The notes under the pieces were generated by a model, which saw only the letters and a list, made by a program, of their open reading frames with translations, did not search any database and was not told the DNA's origin. A DNA stretch of 64,000 nucleotides from Herbaspirillum sp. SJZ107 (lineage in GTDB: Bacteria > Pseudomonadota > Gammaproteobacteria > Burkholderiales > Burkholderiaceae_D). The translations under genes and the position numbers were made by a program. Positions 54,690 through 64,000 of the stretch are shown in pieces (position 1 is the first letter of the stretch; each line of letters opens with the position of its first letter). The stretch is taken from the NCBI RefSeq assembly GCF_006715485.1, contig NZ_VFNH01000002.1, positions 124,001 through 188,000 of the forward strand, written 5' to 3'.

Positions 54690-57395
54690 ATGCACCCGTC
54701 CCGCGCGCACACCGCTCCGCGTACCCACCGCTTCCTGGCCCTGCTGTGGCCGGCGCTGGCGCTGCTGGCCTGCCTCGTGCTGTGGGGCGCGGCCGTGCTG
54801 CGCGCGCAGGCCGAGCAGCAGCGTGCTTTCGACCAGGCGGTCAAGCAAGCCGACGCCTATGCCGAAGCCTACGAGCAGTACATCACCCGCTCGGTCGCGC
54901 AGATGGACCAGATCACGATGCAGCTCAAGCACAGCTGGGAGCACGCGCACAGCCGGGCGCTGATCGAGGACATGCGGCGCGACGGCATGTTCACCGACGC
55001 CGCCTTCGTCAACGTCGGCGTGGTCGGGCGCGACGGCAGCATCCGCTCGTCCAGCCGCCCCCTCGGGCGCGCCGCCGACCTGTCCGGTGCGCGCTTCTTC
55101 CTCCAGCACCGCGACAGCAATTCGACCGCGCTGCGCATCGGCACGCCGCCGCCCGAACTGGAAGGGGCGCAGGGCACGATCCTGTTCAGCCGCCGCCTCG
55201 ACAACGCCGACGACGAATTCGACGGCGTGCTGCTGATGGCGGTCGATGCCGCCTATTTCACTTCCTTCGTCAGCGCGCCGACGCTGGGGCCGGGCAGCCT
55301 GCTGGCCCTGGTCGGCATCGACAACGGCCTGCGCATCGAGCAGGACGGCGACGGCGCAGTGCGCACCCACCGCGCCGGGTCGCTGCTGCCGGCGAATGCC
55401 GACCGCTGGCCGGTGGCGCGCGGCGTCCAGCTGGTCGACGGTGTGCAGGGGGCGGGCGGCTTTGCCGACGGACGCGCGCGCGTGCTGGGCTGGCGCCGCT
55501 CGGGTGCTTATCCTCTGGTCGCACTGGTGGCGCTGTCGCACGAGGCGGCGCTGGCCGGCGCCGAGGCCTACTGGATCGACAGCCGCAACCAGACGCTGGT
55601 GGCCAGCATCGTCCTGCTGGCACTGGCCGCGGTCGCGACCATCCTGTCGCTGCGCGCGGCCGCCCGCGCGCGCGAGCAGGATGCGGTGCAGCGCGCCTAC
55701 CGCACTGCCACCGAGAGCGGCAACGACGGCTTCTACATGGTCGCCCCGGTGCGCGACCGCAAGGGCCAGATGGTCGACTTCCGCATCGTCGACTGCAACG
55801 AGCGCGGCGCCTTCTTCTACAGCATGACGCGCGAGGAACTGGTCGGCAGCCTGGTGTCCCAGGTCGACCGCGGCGTCGATGCGCGCGAGCTGATCGCCAA
55901 CTATCGCCAGGCGATGACGGCCGGTTTTCATCAGGAAGACCGGCGCATGCCCGACGATAACCGGCTCAACATCCGCTGGGGCCACCGGCGCCTGGTGCGG
56001 GTCGGCGACGGCCTCGCCGTCACGCTGCAGGACATCAGCCAGCGCAAGGAACACGAAGCGCAGCTGGCGCGCCTGGCCAACGAGGACAGCCTGACCGGCC
56101 TGCCGAATCGCCACTGGTTCCTGAACTTCGTGCCGCCGGCGCTGGCGCATGCCAAGGCCAACAACCAGGAAGCGGCGCTGCTGTTCATCGACCTCGACGA
56201 ATTCAAGCAGGTCAACGATTCGCACGGCCACGCAGTCGGCGACCGCCTGCTGAAGGCCGCGGCGACGCGTTTGCTGACCCAGCTGCGTCCGAGCGACCGG
56301 GTGGCGCGCTTCGGCGGCGACGAGTTCATCGTGCTGCTCAGCCCCTTCGACAGCGAGCACCAGGTGGCGGCGGTCGCCGCGCGCATCATCCAGGCCTTCG
56401 GCAAGCCGTTCACGATCGCGGAAGAGCAGCACATGATCGGCGCCTCGGTCGGCATCAGCGTGTTCCCGCGCGACGGCAGCGACGCCGCCACCCTGATCCG
56501 CCACAGCGACATCGCCATGTATGCCGGCAAGAACGAGGGCAAGGGCCAGTACCGTTTCTTCGATCCGTCGCAATCGAGCAGCCTCAAGACGCGCGCCCAG
56601 CTGCGCCAGCGCCTGCTGGAAGCGATCGAGAAAAAACAGTTCGTGCTGCACTACCAGCCGCGCGTCGACACCCGCAGCGGCCGCCTGCTGAGCATGGAAG
56701 CGCTGCTGCGCTGGGAGCACCCGCAGCTGGGCATGATCCGTCCCGACGAATTCATTCCGCTGGCCGAAGCGAGCGGCCTGATCGTGCCGATCGGCGCCAT
56801 CGTGATCGACCTCGCCTGCGCCCAGCTGGCAGCCTGGCGCGGCCAGGGGCCGCAGGGGAGCGGATTCGCGGTGCCGGTATCGATCAACGTCTCGCCCAAG
56901 CAGTTCCTGCGCGGCGGCGTGCAGCGCGAGCTGGCCGACGCCCTGCTGCGCCATGGCGTGGCGCCCGGCCTGCTGGAAGTCGAGATCACGGAATCGGCCA
57001 TGATGGGCGACCAAGAAGAGATCCTGGCCGAACTGGCGGCGATCCGCGCGCTCGGCATCAAGCTGCACGTCGACGACTTCGGCACCGGCTACTCGTCGCT
57101 GTCGCAGCTGCAGCGCATGAAGATGGACGTGCTGAAGGTCGACCGCTCCTTCACCGCCGAGCTGGGACGCTCGAAGGAAGGGCAGGTGTTCTTCCAGGCG
57201 ATCGTGTCGATGGCCCATGCGCTCGGCATGGAAGTGGTGGCGGAAGGCGTCGAGACCCGCGAGCAGCTGCAGATCCTGCGGGCGCTGGGGTGCAACGAGG
57301 TGCAGGGCTACCTGGTGGCGCGGCCGATGGCGGCGGAGGCGATCGGGCCGCTGCTGGCGAGACGGTATTTATTCGAGGATGCGCTGGCGGCTTGA
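54690..57395 (+). CDS. Membrane sensor PAS-GGDEF-EAL protein
   Basis: 901 aa. A first membrane helix (~18-36; LALLWPALALLACLVLWGAA) and a second near 305-325 (LVASIVLLALAAVATILSL) bracket a ~265-residue periplasmic sensor of Cache/PDC type. A PAS-like segment (~335-460) is followed by an intact GGDEF (G542-F546 in RFGGDEFIVLL) and an intact EAL (E670 in [34 protein letters not shown]). It may synthesise or degrade c-di-GMP in response to an external ligand. It lies 51 bp after the hybrid kinase gene; no direct coupling is shown. Confidence 0.9.
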   Translation: MHPSRAHTAPRTHRFLALLWPALALLACLVLWGAAVLRAQAEQQRAFDQAVKQADAYAEAYEQYITRSVAQMDQITMQLKHSWEHAHSRALIEDMRRDGMFTDAAFVNVGVVGRDGSIRSSSRPLGRAADLSGARFFLQHRDSNSTALRIGTPPPELEGAQGTILFSRRLDNADDEFDGVLLMAVDAAYFTSFVSAPTLGPGSLLALVGIDNGLRIEQDGDGAVRTHRAGSLLPANADRWPVARGVQLVDGVQGAGGFADGRARVLGWRRSGAYPLVALVALSHEAALAGAEAYWIDSRNQTLVASIVLLALAAVATILSLRAAARAREQDAVQRAYRTATESGNDGFYMVAPVRDRKGQMVDFRIVDCNERGAFFYSMTREELVGSLVSQVDRGVDARELIANYRQAMTAGFHQEDRRMPDDNRLNIRWGHRRLVRVGDGLAVTLQDISQRKEHEAQLARLANEDSLTGLPNRHWFLNFVPPALAHAKANNQEAALLFIDLDEFKQVNDSHGHAVGDRLLKAAATRLLTQLRPSDRVARFGGDEFIVLLSPFDSEHQVAAVAARIIQAFGKPFTIAEEQHMIGASVGISVFPRDGSDAATLIRHSDIAMYAGKNEGKGQYRFFDPSQSSSLKTRAQLRQRLLEAIEKKQFVLHYQPRVDTRSGRLLSMEALLRWEHPQLGMIRPDEFIPLAEASGLIVPIGAIVIDLACAQLAAWRGQGPQGSGFAVPVSINVSPKQFLRGGVQRELADALLRHGVAPGLLEVEITESAMMGDQEEILAELAAIRALGIKLHVDDFGTGYSSLSQLQRMKMDVLKVDRSFTAELGRSKEGQVFFQAIVSMAHALGMEVVAEGVETREQLQILRALGCNEVQGYLVARPMAAEAIGPLLARRYLFEDALAA

Positions 57396-57431
57396 GGTTC
57401 GTGTGTGCCATTATGGCCCGCGCCCTCAGCC

Positions 57432-57531
57432 CGTCGTCCCTGCGCAGGCAGGGACCCAAGTTCGTCACCTGCCAACAGCGCGTGTAACGAGGATGCGTGC
57501 AACTTGGGCCCCTGCCTTCGCAGGGGCGACG
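57432..57531. repeat. REP/BIME-like inverted repeat, copy C
   Basis: Arms 57432-57462 and 57501-57531 are inverted copies of the same 31-nt unit as at 6651, separated by 38 nt. The right arm has the GGGCCCCTG variant, matching the single copy at 35183. It lies between convergent genes. Confidence 0.8.
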
Positions 57532-57566
57532 TTCAAATGCCGCGTGTCGTTTTCTAGCGCAAGCTA

Positions 57567-58694
57567 TTATTGCCCCAGCAGATTCCCGGTCCGGTTCGCG
57601 ACATCCCCCGCCACCTTGCACACATGCATCCCGCGCAGCAGGTGCCGGTGCGCCGTACACGCAAACAAGACTCCCGACTGCGTGCAGCGCAAGGTCGTCA
57701 CCTGCCCGCTGACCGGGTTCACGATATCGGCCACCGCATCGCCCGCCTGCAGCCGCTCGCCCAGCTTCTTGAGGAACACCAGCACGCCCGCATGCGGCGC
57801 CGCGATCGGTTCCACGCCTTCCAGCGGGGTCGGCTCGGCGATCAGTGCAGGCAGCGGTTCGGGTTCGATGTCGAGCACCCCCTGGCGCGCCAGGAACTGC
57901 AGCAGGGCGCGCGCATCCTGTTCGGCCAGGTCGTAGCGCACGTCCCTCTCGCCGCGCAGCTCCACCGTCACGCCGATGCAGGCCATCGGGATGGCGGCTT
58001 CCGGGAAAGCCGCGGCCAGGTCCCACCACAGGCGGCTGCAGGCTTCGTCGAAGGGTTCGCCGCCGGATTCGCGCGCCAGCAGGGTCGCGTGCGCGCCCAT
58101 CAATGCGGCCAGCGGCTTGACCGCGTCCGCCAGCGGCGTGCCGGTGTACAGGTGCAGCACCGCTTCGTTATCGCAGTGCAGGTCGAGCATGACGTCGGCG
58201 TCGATCGCCATCCCGAGCAGGGTCTTCTTGAGGTCCTGGGTCGGGTTGTCGGTGTCCCAGGCAGCGACCGAGTGACGCGCGTGCGCGCGGATCAGGGCCA
58301 CGTTGGCGGCGGCGTCCGCGCCCAGCCGGCCCGCCAGCTCGGTCTTGAGATCGGCGGCGACGTGTTTGTAGGACCGATTGAAATTGATGCCGTTGGCCAG
58401 GTCGTAGCGGCCGAACGGCGTGTTGTGGACCACTTGCGACAGCCCGATCGGATTCGCGGCCGGCACCAGGATGATCTCGCCCTTGACGCGGCCTTCGCCG
58501 TCCAGACGCTCGAGTTCGCGCCTGAGCACGTGCGCCACCAGCATCGCCGGCACCTCGTCGGCGTGCAGCGAGGCCTGGATGTAGACCTTTTTACCCTGCC
58601 TCTGCTCCCCTGCGGCGCTGCCGAAATGGAAGGACGTGAGCTGGAAGCTGGCGACGTTGTCTTCGGTGGCGATCGGGTGGGACTGCTGGCGCAT
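57567..58694 (-). CDS. Succinylglutamate desuccinylase/aspartoacylase-type M14 hydrolase
   Basis: 375 aa from ATG 58694 ([13 protein letters not shown]), with AGGAGA upstream; the frame is open further but not family-like. Zinc ligands of the M14 carboxypeptidase-like fold are visible as His-x2-Glu in [13 protein letters not shown] (residues ~45-55) and a third His in [27 protein letters not shown] and FNRSYKH are also typical. The C-terminal ~80 residues form a beta barrel-like tail. It would deacylate an N-acylated amino acid or peptide end; the exact substrate is unknown. Divergent from trmB. Confidence 0.85.
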   Translation of the reverse strand: MRQQSHPIATEDNVASFQLTSFHFGSAAGEQRQGKKVYIQASLHADEVPAMLVAHVLRRELERLDGEGRVKGEIILVPAANPIGLSQVVHNTPFGRYDLANGINFNRSYKHVAADLKTELAGRLGADAAANVALIRAHARHSVAAWDTDNPTQDLKKTLLGMAIDADVMLDLHCDNEAVLHLYTGTPLADAVKPLAALMGAHATLLARESGGEPFDEACSRLWWDLAAAFPEAAIPMACIGVTVELRGERDVRYDLAEQDARALLQFLARQGVLDIEPEPLPALIAEPTPLEGVEPIAAPHAGVLVFLKKLGERLQAGDAVADIVNPVSGQVTTLRCTQSGVLFACTAHRHLLRGMHVCKVAGDVANRTGNLLGQ

Positions 58695-58755
58695 GGGCGC
58701 ATCTCCTGTGGTGAATCCGCCATTATGTCGGAGAAGACCGGCACGCGGCGCGGGG

Positions 58756-58761
58756 TATAAT
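58756..58761 (+). promoter_or_regulatory. Candidate -10 box for trmB
   Basis: A consensus TATAAT lies 33 bp before the trmB ATG, inside the 100-bp divergent gap. The -35 region (GAAGAC) is poor. Confidence 0.4.
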
Positions 58762-58794
58762 GGCGCCCGTTTTTCTTCCCACATCATTGATCCC

Positions 58795-59514
58795 ATGTCC
58801 GCAGATACGCCCACCAACAGCCAAGGCCGTCCGATGCTCTACGACCCGACCGAGCACCGCATCCGCAGTTTCGTCACGCGGGCCGGACGCCTGTCGACCG
58901 GGCAGGCGCGCGCGCTCGAGGCGTTCGGGCCGCAATTCCTGATCGAGTACCGCAAGGAACAGTTCGATTTCCACGCACCTTTCGGCCGCACTGCGCCGCT
59001 GATCCTGGAGATCGGCTTCGGCATGGGCGGCACCACCGCCCACATCGCCAAAGTGATGCCGGACAAGGATTTCATCGGCGTCGAAGTGCACACGCCCGGC
59101 GTCGGCAGCCTGCTGAAACTGATCGGCGAAGAGGGCATCACCAACCTGCGCCTGATCCAGCACGACGCGGTGGAGGTGCTGAACAACATGATCGCCGACG
59201 GCTCGCTGGCCGGCGTCCACATCTTCTTCCCGGACCCGTGGCACAAGGCGCGCCACAACAAGCGCCGCCTGATCCAGCCGGACTTCGTCAAGCTGTTGTG
59301 CAGCAAGCTGCAGGCCGGCGGCTACCTCCACTGCGCCACCGACTGGGAAGACTACGCGGTCCAGATGCTGGAAGTACTGGGCGCCGAGCCGCAGCTGAAG
59401 AACACCGCCGAAGGCTATGCGCCGCAGCCGGCCTACCGTCCGCTGACCAAGTTCGAAAACCGCGGCATCAAGCTGGGCCACGGCGTGTGGGACCTGGTGT
59501 TCGAGAAGAAGTAA
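58795..59514 (+). CDS. trmB: tRNA (guanine-46-N7)-methyltransferase TrmB
   Basis: 239 aa from ATG 58795 ([17 protein letters not shown]). SAM motif I is [15 protein letters not shown] near residue 65; [18 protein letters not shown], and the family signature [20 protein letters not shown] near 142-161 are clear. It adds the 7-methyl group to G46 of many tRNAs. It is transcribed rightwards and convergent with recQ, whose stop is 3 bp beyond its own; the short gap leaves no room for a separate terminator. Confidence 0.97.
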   Translation: MSADTPTNSQGRPMLYDPTEHRIRSFVTRAGRLSTGQARALEAFGPQFLIEYRKEQFDFHAPFGRTAPLILEIGFGMGGTTAHIAKVMPDKDFIGVEVHTPGVGSLLKLIGEEGITNLRLIQHDAVEVLNNMIADGSLAGVHIFFPDPWHKARHNKRRLIQPDFVKLLCSKLQAGGYLHCATDWEDYAVQMLEVLGAEPQLKNTAEGYAPQPAYRPLTKFENRGIKLGHGVWDLVFEKK

Positions 59515-59517
59515 ACC

Positions 59518-61335
59518 TCAGACCATCTCGGCGATGATGGCGACGATTTCGTCGCCATACGAGGCCAGCTTCTTGGCGCCCACGCCCGACACCCCGCGCA
59601 ATTCGTCCAGCGAGGTCGGCTTGGCCTTGCAGATCTCGCGCAGGGTGGCGTCGCCGAAGATGATGAAGGCCGCCACGTTGTGCGCGCGCGCGGTTTCCAT
59701 GCGCCACCAGCGCAGTTTCTCGAAGATCGCCTGCTCCGAGGACGACAGGTCCATCTCGGCATAGCCGCGGGTCGGCGCGGCGCGCTTCTGCTTGACCGGT
59801 TTCTGGTACTGGCGCAGCTCGACCTTGCGTTCGCCCTTCAGCACCGGGCGCGCGGCTTCGGTGAGCTTGAGCGAACTGTAGGCATCGTGGTCGACCGTGA
59901 CCAGGCCGAGCGCGATCACCTGGCGCACGATGGCGCGCCATTCCTGCTCGCCGCGGTCGGCGCCGACGCCGTACACCGACAATTTGTCGTGGTGCCACTG
60001 GGTGATGCGCTCGGATTCGACGCCGCGCAGCACGTCGATGATGTGGCCGGCGGCAAAGCGCTGGTCGCAGCGGTAGATGGCCGACAGCAGCTTCTGCACC
60101 GGCACCGTGGCGTCGAACGAGGTCGGCGGCAGCAGGCAGGTATCGCAGTTGCCGCAGGGGCCGGAACGCTCGCCGAAATACTCCAGCATGCGCATGCGCC
60201 GGCAGCTCAGCGTTTCGCACAGGCCCAGCATCGCATCCAGCTTGGACGACAGCACGCGCTTGAAATTCTCGTCGGCGTCGGATTCGTCGATCATCCGGCG
60301 CTGCAGCACCACGTCCTGCAGGCCGTAGGCCATCCAGGCGTTCGACGGCATGCCGTCACGGCCGGCACGCCCGGTTTCCTGGTAATAGCCTTCGAGGGAT
60401 TTGGGCAGGTCGAGGTGGCAGACGAAGCGCACGTCCGGCTTGTCGATACCCATGCCGAAGGCGATGGTCGCCACCATCACGATGTTCTCTTCGCGCAGGA
60501 ACTGGGCCTGGTTGGCGGCGCGCACGGCGTAGTCCATGCCGGCGTGGTAGGGCAGGGCGCGGATGCCGTTTTCGTTGAGGAAGTCGGCGGTCTCCTCGAC
60601 CTTTTTACGGGACAGGCAATAGACGATGCCGCAGTCGCCCGGATGCTCGGTGCTGATGAAATCGATCAGCTGCTTGCGGCCGTTGGTCTTTTCGACGATC
60701 GAATAACGGATGTTCGGGCGGTCGAACGAGGACACGAACTGGCGCGCCTCTTCCAGCTGCAGGCGCTGGGCGATCTCGGCGCGCGTCATCTGGTCCGCGG
60801 TCGCGGTCAGGGCGATGCGCGGCACCTGCGGGAAGCGCTCGTGCAGGATCGACAGGCGGATGTACTCGGGCCGGAAATCGTGCCCCCATTGCGACACGCA
60901 GTGCGCCTCGTCGATCGCGAACAGCGAGATGTGCGAGTCCTCGAACAGGTCGAGGCAGCGCTGTGTCATGAGGCGCTCGGGCGCCACGTAGACCAGGTCG
61001 AGTTCGCCTGTGCGCACCATGCGCTCGATGCGCAGCGTTTCTTCGAAGGTCTGGGTCGAGTTCAGGAAGGCGGCGCGCACGCCGACTTCGGCCAGCGCGT
61101 CGACCTGGTCCTGCATCAGCGCGATGAGCGGCGAGACGACCACGCCGACGCCGTCGCGCAGCAGCGCCGGAATCTGGTAGCACAGCGACTTGCCGCCGCC
61201 GGTCGGCATCAGGACCAGCGCATCGCCGCCGCTGGCCACGTGCTCGACGATATCGGCCTGCTGCCCGCGGAACGCGGGGTAGCCGAATACCGTTTCCAGC
61301 ACGTGCAGCGCGCGTTCTTGGATGTCGCTCGTCAT
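59518..61335 (-). CDS. recQ: ATP-dependent DNA helicase RecQ
   Basis: 605 aa, normal size. Motif I is [16 protein letters not shown] near residue 42; motif II is [16 protein letters not shown]; motif VI is GRAGRDG. The zinc-binding cysteines are in [16 protein letters not shown] and [10 protein letters not shown] near 375-405; the winged helix follows and a C-terminal HRDC domain ends the protein. RecQ unwinds DNA 3'-5' in recombination and fork repair. No LexA box is evident before it. It is 35 bp downstream of uppP's start side and likely has its own transcript. Confidence 0.97.
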   Translation of the reverse strand: MTSDIQERALHVLETVFGYPAFRGQQADIVEHVASGGDALVLMPTGGGKSLCYQIPALLRDGVGVVVSPLIALMQDQVDALAEVGVRAAFLNSTQTFEETLRIERMVRTGELDLVYVAPERLMTQRCLDLFEDSHISLFAIDEAHCVSQWGHDFRPEYIRLSILHERFPQVPRIALTATADQMTRAEIAQRLQLEEARQFVSSFDRPNIRYSIVEKTNGRKQLIDFISTEHPGDCGIVYCLSRKKVEETADFLNENGIRALPYHAGMDYAVRAANQAQFLREENIVMVATIAFGMGIDKPDVRFVCHLDLPKSLEGYYQETGRAGRDGMPSNAWMAYGLQDVVLQRRMIDESDADENFKRVLSSKLDAMLGLCETLSCRRMRMLEYFGERSGPCGNCDTCLLPPTSFDATVPVQKLLSAIYRCDQRFAAGHIIDVLRGVESERITQWHHDKLSVYGVGADRGEQEWRAIVRQVIALGLVTVDHDAYSSLKLTEAARPVLKGERKVELRQYQKPVKQKRAAPTRGYAEMDLSSSEQAIFEKLRWWRMETARAHNVAAFIIFGDATLREICKAKPTSLDELRGVSGVGAKKLASYGDEIVAIIAEMV

Positions 61336-61370
61336 GATGTTCGAATCGTCCTGCTCAAGATGTATTTATA

Positions 61371-62204
61371 TTAGTCGGCCCAGACCACCCAGCCGAAATG
61401 CGCGGTGACGAGGACGACGATGCCGAACACGATACGGTACCAGGCGAAGCCCGTGAAGTCGTGCGAGCTGATGAAGCGCAACAGCCAGCGCACGCATAGG
61501 AAGGCCGAAACGAAAGCGGCCAGGCCGCCGATGCCGAACAGCGGCAGGTCGGCCGCCGACAGCTCGTGGCGCGCCTTGAACACCGAGTACACGGTCGCCG
61601 CCAGCAGGGTCGGGATCGCCAGGAAGAACGAGAATTCGGTGGCGGCCTTGCGCGACAGGCCGAACAGCATGCCGCCGATGATGGTCGCGCCGGAACGGCT
61701 GGTGCCCGGAATCAGGGCGAAGCACTGGGCGCAGCCGACCTTCAGCGCGTCCAGCATGGTCATGTCGTCGACGGTAGCGATACGGTGCGACCCCGGCAGC
61801 ATCTTGTGGCGGCGTTCGGCCCACAGGATGACCAGCGCGCCGATGATGAAGGCCAGCGCCACCGGCACCGGAGCGAACAAGTGGGCCTTGATCGCCTTGG
61901 CGAACAGGAAGCCGAGCGCCGCCGCCGGCAGGAAAGCGACGATCAGGTTGACCATGAATTTCTGCTGGCGCGGGTCCGAGCCCAGGCCGCCAAGCACGGC
62001 CGCGATACGCGCGCGGTACTCCCACATCACCGCCAGGATCGCCCCGGCCTGGATGGCGATATCGAACACCTTGGCCTTCTCGGTGGTGAAATCGAGCAGG
62101 CTGCCGGCCAGGATCAGGTGACCCGTGGATGAAATCGGCAGGAATTCGGTAAAGCCCTCGACGAGGCCCATGATGATCGCTTTGATAGCGAGAATGATGT
62201 CCAT
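61371..62204 (-). CDS. uppP: Undecaprenyl-diphosphatase UppP (BacA)
   Basis: 277 aa integral membrane protein with about eight helices. The two catalytic regions are present: [20 protein letters not shown] near residues 13-32 and the [15 protein letters not shown] segment near 165-180. It dephosphorylates undecaprenyl pyrophosphate so that the carrier lipid can be reused for peptidoglycan and O-antigen, and overexpression gives bacitracin resistance in relatives. It is upstream of recQ on the same strand; the 35-bp gap permits co-transcription. Confidence 0.97.
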   Translation of the reverse strand: MDIILAIKAIIMGLVEGFTEFLPISSTGHLILAGSLLDFTTEKAKVFDIAIQAGAILAVMWEYRARIAAVLGGLGSDPRQQKFMVNLIVAFLPAAALGFLFAKAIKAHLFAPVPVALAFIIGALVILWAERRHKMLPGSHRIATVDDMTMLDALKVGCAQCFALIPGTSRSGATIIGGMLFGLSRKAATEFSFFLAIPTLLAATVYSVFKARHELSAADLPLFGIGGLAAFVSAFLCVRWLLRFISSHDFTGFAWYRIVFGIVVLVTAHFGWVVWAD

Positions 62205-62344
62205 GAAGTTTTGCTAAGTCAGGTAAGGTTGGGGAGTCGGACGCGGAAGGGATGCTGCGCGGGGCGCAAGCTTACCATGAGCAATGCAACTGCCGTCGAG
62301 TAACCCGCCACAGGTGGGGACATTTTTATTTGAAGCAAGGACCT

Positions 62345-62617
62345 TCAGGCAGTGAGGCGCTCGAGCTCGGACAAATAAAACATGGCTTGCTCGCGTGACG
62401 CGCCGCACATCTCCTGCGACGGCTGCAGGCTGGCGCACACGCGGGGCCGGCCCGGCTGCCCGAAAATACGGCAGCCGTTGCTTTCGTCCAGTTGTACGCA
62501 GCGCACACCGGCTGGCTTGCCGTTCGGCATGCCGGGAATCGGCGAACTGATCGACGGGGCAGTGCAACAGGCGCCGCAGCCGGGGCGGCAGCCGGAGAAG
62601 TCGGGCAGGGAAGTCAT
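62345..62617 (-). CDS. YkgJ-family cysteine cluster protein
   Basis: About 90 aa from ATG 62617 ([18 protein letters not shown]); a GTG at 62641 would add eight residues. Eight cysteines are arranged as [26 protein letters not shown] and EMC, the YkgJ/CxxCxxCC pattern thought to bind zinc or iron-sulfur. No enzymatic role is established for the family. It is divergent from the TetR-like gene with a 135-bp gap. No strong ribosome site was seen for either start. Confidence 0.8.
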   Translation of the reverse strand: MTSLPDFSGCRPGCGACCTAPSISSPIPGMPNGKPAGVRCVQLDESNGCRIFGQPGRPRVCASLQPSQEMCGASREQAMFYLSELERLTA

Positions 62618-62690
62618 GCAGGCGAAGTAATTGCGATACACACAGGCGTTGGGCAGCGTGCCAGTATACTACTGCCGGCCATCGATGTCC

Positions 62691-62740
62691 TTGACTCCCC
62701 CCGGACCCGGGTCTATATTTGCTGACTCAACAGTTAGTTG
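62691..62740 (+). promoter_or_regulatory. Strong sigma-70 promoter with downstream dyad, TetR gene
   Basis: TTGACT (62691-62696), an exact 17-bp spacer and TATATT (62714-62719) form a good promoter. The spacer contains the palindrome GACCCGGGTC (62704-62713). Just downstream CAAC-AGTTA-GTTG (62728-62740) is a short dyad overlapping the predicted start of transcription. This fits autorepression by the TetR-like product. Confidence 0.6.
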
Positions 62741-62752
62741 TCGGACAGAAGC

Positions 62753-63421
62753 ATGCCATGCCCTTTTGACACCAAGCCACGCTGGGAGCGCCGTAAAGAA
62801 GCGCGGCCCCAGGAGTTGCTGGAGGCAGCGATCGACCTGTTCGTCGAGCGTGGCTACGCCGCCACGCGCCTGGAAGACGTCGCACGCCGCGCCGGCGTTT
62901 CCAAGGGCACGCTTTACCTGTATTACGAGAACAAGGAAGAGCTGTTCAAGGCCGTGGTCCGCAGCAGCATCGTGCCGGCCATCGGCGAGGCCGAGGTGTC
63001 GGTGGCCGAATTCGACGGCCACAGCGCCGACCTGCTGCGCCACCTGATCCACAACTGGTGGCAGCGGGTGGGCGCGACCAAGGCCTCCGGCATCGTCAAG
63101 CTGGTCACCGCCGAGGCCGACAATTTCCCCGAACTGGCCAAGTTCTATCAGGATGAAGTCATCAACCGCGGCACCGCGGCGATGACGGGCATGCTCGAAC
63201 GCGGCGTGGCGCGCGGCGAATTCCGTCCCATCGACGTGAAACTGATGACGCAAGTCCTGACCGCGCCGATGCTGATGCTGATCACCTGGAAGCATTCGGT
63301 CGGCCCCTGCCCGCGTGCCGAACTCGAACCGCTGGCCTTCCTCGACACTTTCCTCGACATGGCGCTGCACGGCCTGCTGCCGCAGGCGACCGGGGCCGCC
63401 GCCGGCCCAAGCGCCGCGTGA
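62753..63421 (+). CDS. TetR/AcrR-family transcriptional regulator
   Basis: 222 aa from ATG 62753 (MPCPFDTKPRWERRK); a TTG at 62738 is in frame but lies in the promoter. The N-terminal helix-turn-helix is TRLEDVARRAGVSKGTLYLY followed by YENKEELFKAVV, typical of AcrR-type repressors; residues 70-220 are the ligand-binding helical domain. It likely represses itself and possibly a nearby efflux system that would lie beyond the window. The isoaspartate methyltransferase-like gene starts 166 bp downstream on the same strand. Confidence 0.92.
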   Translation: MPCPFDTKPRWERRKEARPQELLEAAIDLFVERGYAATRLEDVARRAGVSKGTLYLYYENKEELFKAVVRSSIVPAIGEAEVSVAEFDGHSADLLRHLIHNWWQRVGATKASGIVKLVTAEADNFPELAKFYQDEVINRGTAAMTGMLERGVARGEFRPIDVKLMTQVLTAPMLMLITWKHSVGPCPRAELEPLAFLDTFLDMALHGLLPQATGAAAGPSAA

Positions 63422-63586
63422 GCGCCGGTGCCACGCCGGGACGCCGCCGTTCTTGCGTTTCAACCCCGCCAAACTGCAGACTGTCGCAATTTCCGCTGGT
63501 CCAGGCAGGCATGTCGTTAAGATATGCTTGCTGAAGCCGTTCAACGATAAAATATCGGATTATTTCTTTTACCACCGAGTATCAAG

Positions 63587-64000
63587 ATGAATATCGAACA
63601 AGCCCGCTTCAACATGATCGAACAGCAGATCCGTCCCTGGAACGTGCTGGACACCGAGATCCTCGACCTGCTGCACGTGGTCAAGCGCGAACAATTCGTG
63701 CCGGCCGCGTACCAGAACCTGGCCTTCGCCGACGTAGAGATCCCGCTGCCGGGTGGCGACGTGATGCTGGCGCCCAAGTTCGAAGCGCGCATCCTGCAGG
63801 AACTGAACGTCAAGAAGCATGAAACCGTGCTGGAAATCGGCACCGGTTCGGGCTACATGGCAGCATTGCTGGCGCACCGCGCCGCCAAGGTGACGAGCGT
63901 GGAAATCAATCCGGACAACCGCGTGCTGGCCCAGAAGAACCTGGCCAGGGCCGGTATTCAGAACGTGACGGTGGAAGAGGGCAATGGCGCGCTGGGTTGG
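63587..64000 (+). CDS. Protein-L-isoaspartate O-methyltransferase-like (partial, 3' end cut)
   Basis: The first 138 codons are visible; the gene runs past the window edge. NMIEQQIRPWNVLDTEILDLL, FVPAAYQNLAFADVEIPLPGG, then VLEIGTGSGYMAALLAHRA (SAM motif I) and VTSVEINPDNRVLAQKNLA match the Pcm family. Pcm methylates isoaspartyl residues so that damaged proteins can be repaired. In related bacteria this shorter Pcm-like gene precedes rhodanese and tolC genes; I cannot see whether that holds here. The start has AAGATG context with no clear ribosome site. Confidence 0.88.
   Translation, partial: MNIEQARFNMIEQQIRPWNVLDTEILDLLHVVKREQFVPAAYQNLAFADVEIPLPGGDVMLAPKFEARILQELNVKKHETVLEIGTGSGYMAALLAHRAAKVTSVEINPDNRVLAQKNLARAGIQNVTVEEGNGALGW

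Overview
The window looks like chromosomal DNA from a GC-rich betaproteobacterium of the Burkholderiales, most likely Oxalobacteraceae and near Massilia. This rests on recognised gene order and content (amgK-murU-pepP-ubiH; lptD-surA-pdxA-rsmA; leuS-lptE-holA-proA; fur/bamE-dapB; a PEP-CTERM protein; many GGDEF/EAL proteins), not on a database search. I see no rRNA, CRISPR array, prophage, transposase or integrase. There is one tRNA gene (Gly, CCC).

Layout. 1-7 kb: a glutathione S-transferase, a FEN-like 5'-3' exonuclease, a receiver domain without its phospho-acceptor, an HTH-GAF protein, and divergent from it two tandem GAF / degenerate GGDEF / EAL paralogues, then cheW. 7-12 kb: mnmA and nudJ (minus strand), then the three-gene proton-translocating transhydrogenase operon pntAA-pntAB-pntB. 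12-16.6 kb: a minus-strand operon amgK-murU-pepP-ubiH (cell-wall sugar recycling, peptidase, ubiquinone hydroxylase). 17-22.6 kb: lptD-surA-pdxA-rsmA. 22.8-25.5 kb: a small secreted peptide, two repeat-type lipoproteins and a HAD hydrolase. 25.6-29.2 kb: hrcA, fur, bamE, dapB and a barstar-like gene. 29.2-37.8 kb: leuS, lptE, holA, proA, hemJ, rlmL-like and a Bcr/CflA exporter. 38-45 kb: an HDOD-GAF histidine kinase, a REC-PAS-GGDEF-EAL response regulator, a 13-repeat Sel1 protein and two genes of unknown function. 45.2-48 kb: a radical SAM enzyme and a DUF4130-UdgX fusion behind a perfect LexA box. 48-52.2 kb: two tandem TraB/GumN-like proteins, serine acetyltransferase and a PEP-CTERM protein. 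52.4-57.4 kb: tRNA-Gly, a hybrid histidine kinase and a membrane-bound PAS-GGDEF-EAL protein. 57.5-64 kb: an M14-type deacylase, trmB, recQ, uppP, a YkgJ-like Cys-cluster protein, a TetR regulator and the start of a protein-L-isoaspartate methyltransferase-like gene.

Themes. Envelope assembly is strongly represented (LptD, LptE, SurA, BamE, UppP, AmgK/MurU). Cyclic-di-GMP turnover is dense: four EAL proteins, two with an intact GGDEF. The strongest lead for an incompletely understood system is the SOS-controlled radical SAM plus DUF4130-UdgX pair at 45.2-48 kb. A second lead is the HDOD kinase / c-di-GMP regulator / Sel1 cassette. Three copies of a REP-like inverted repeat sit between genes.
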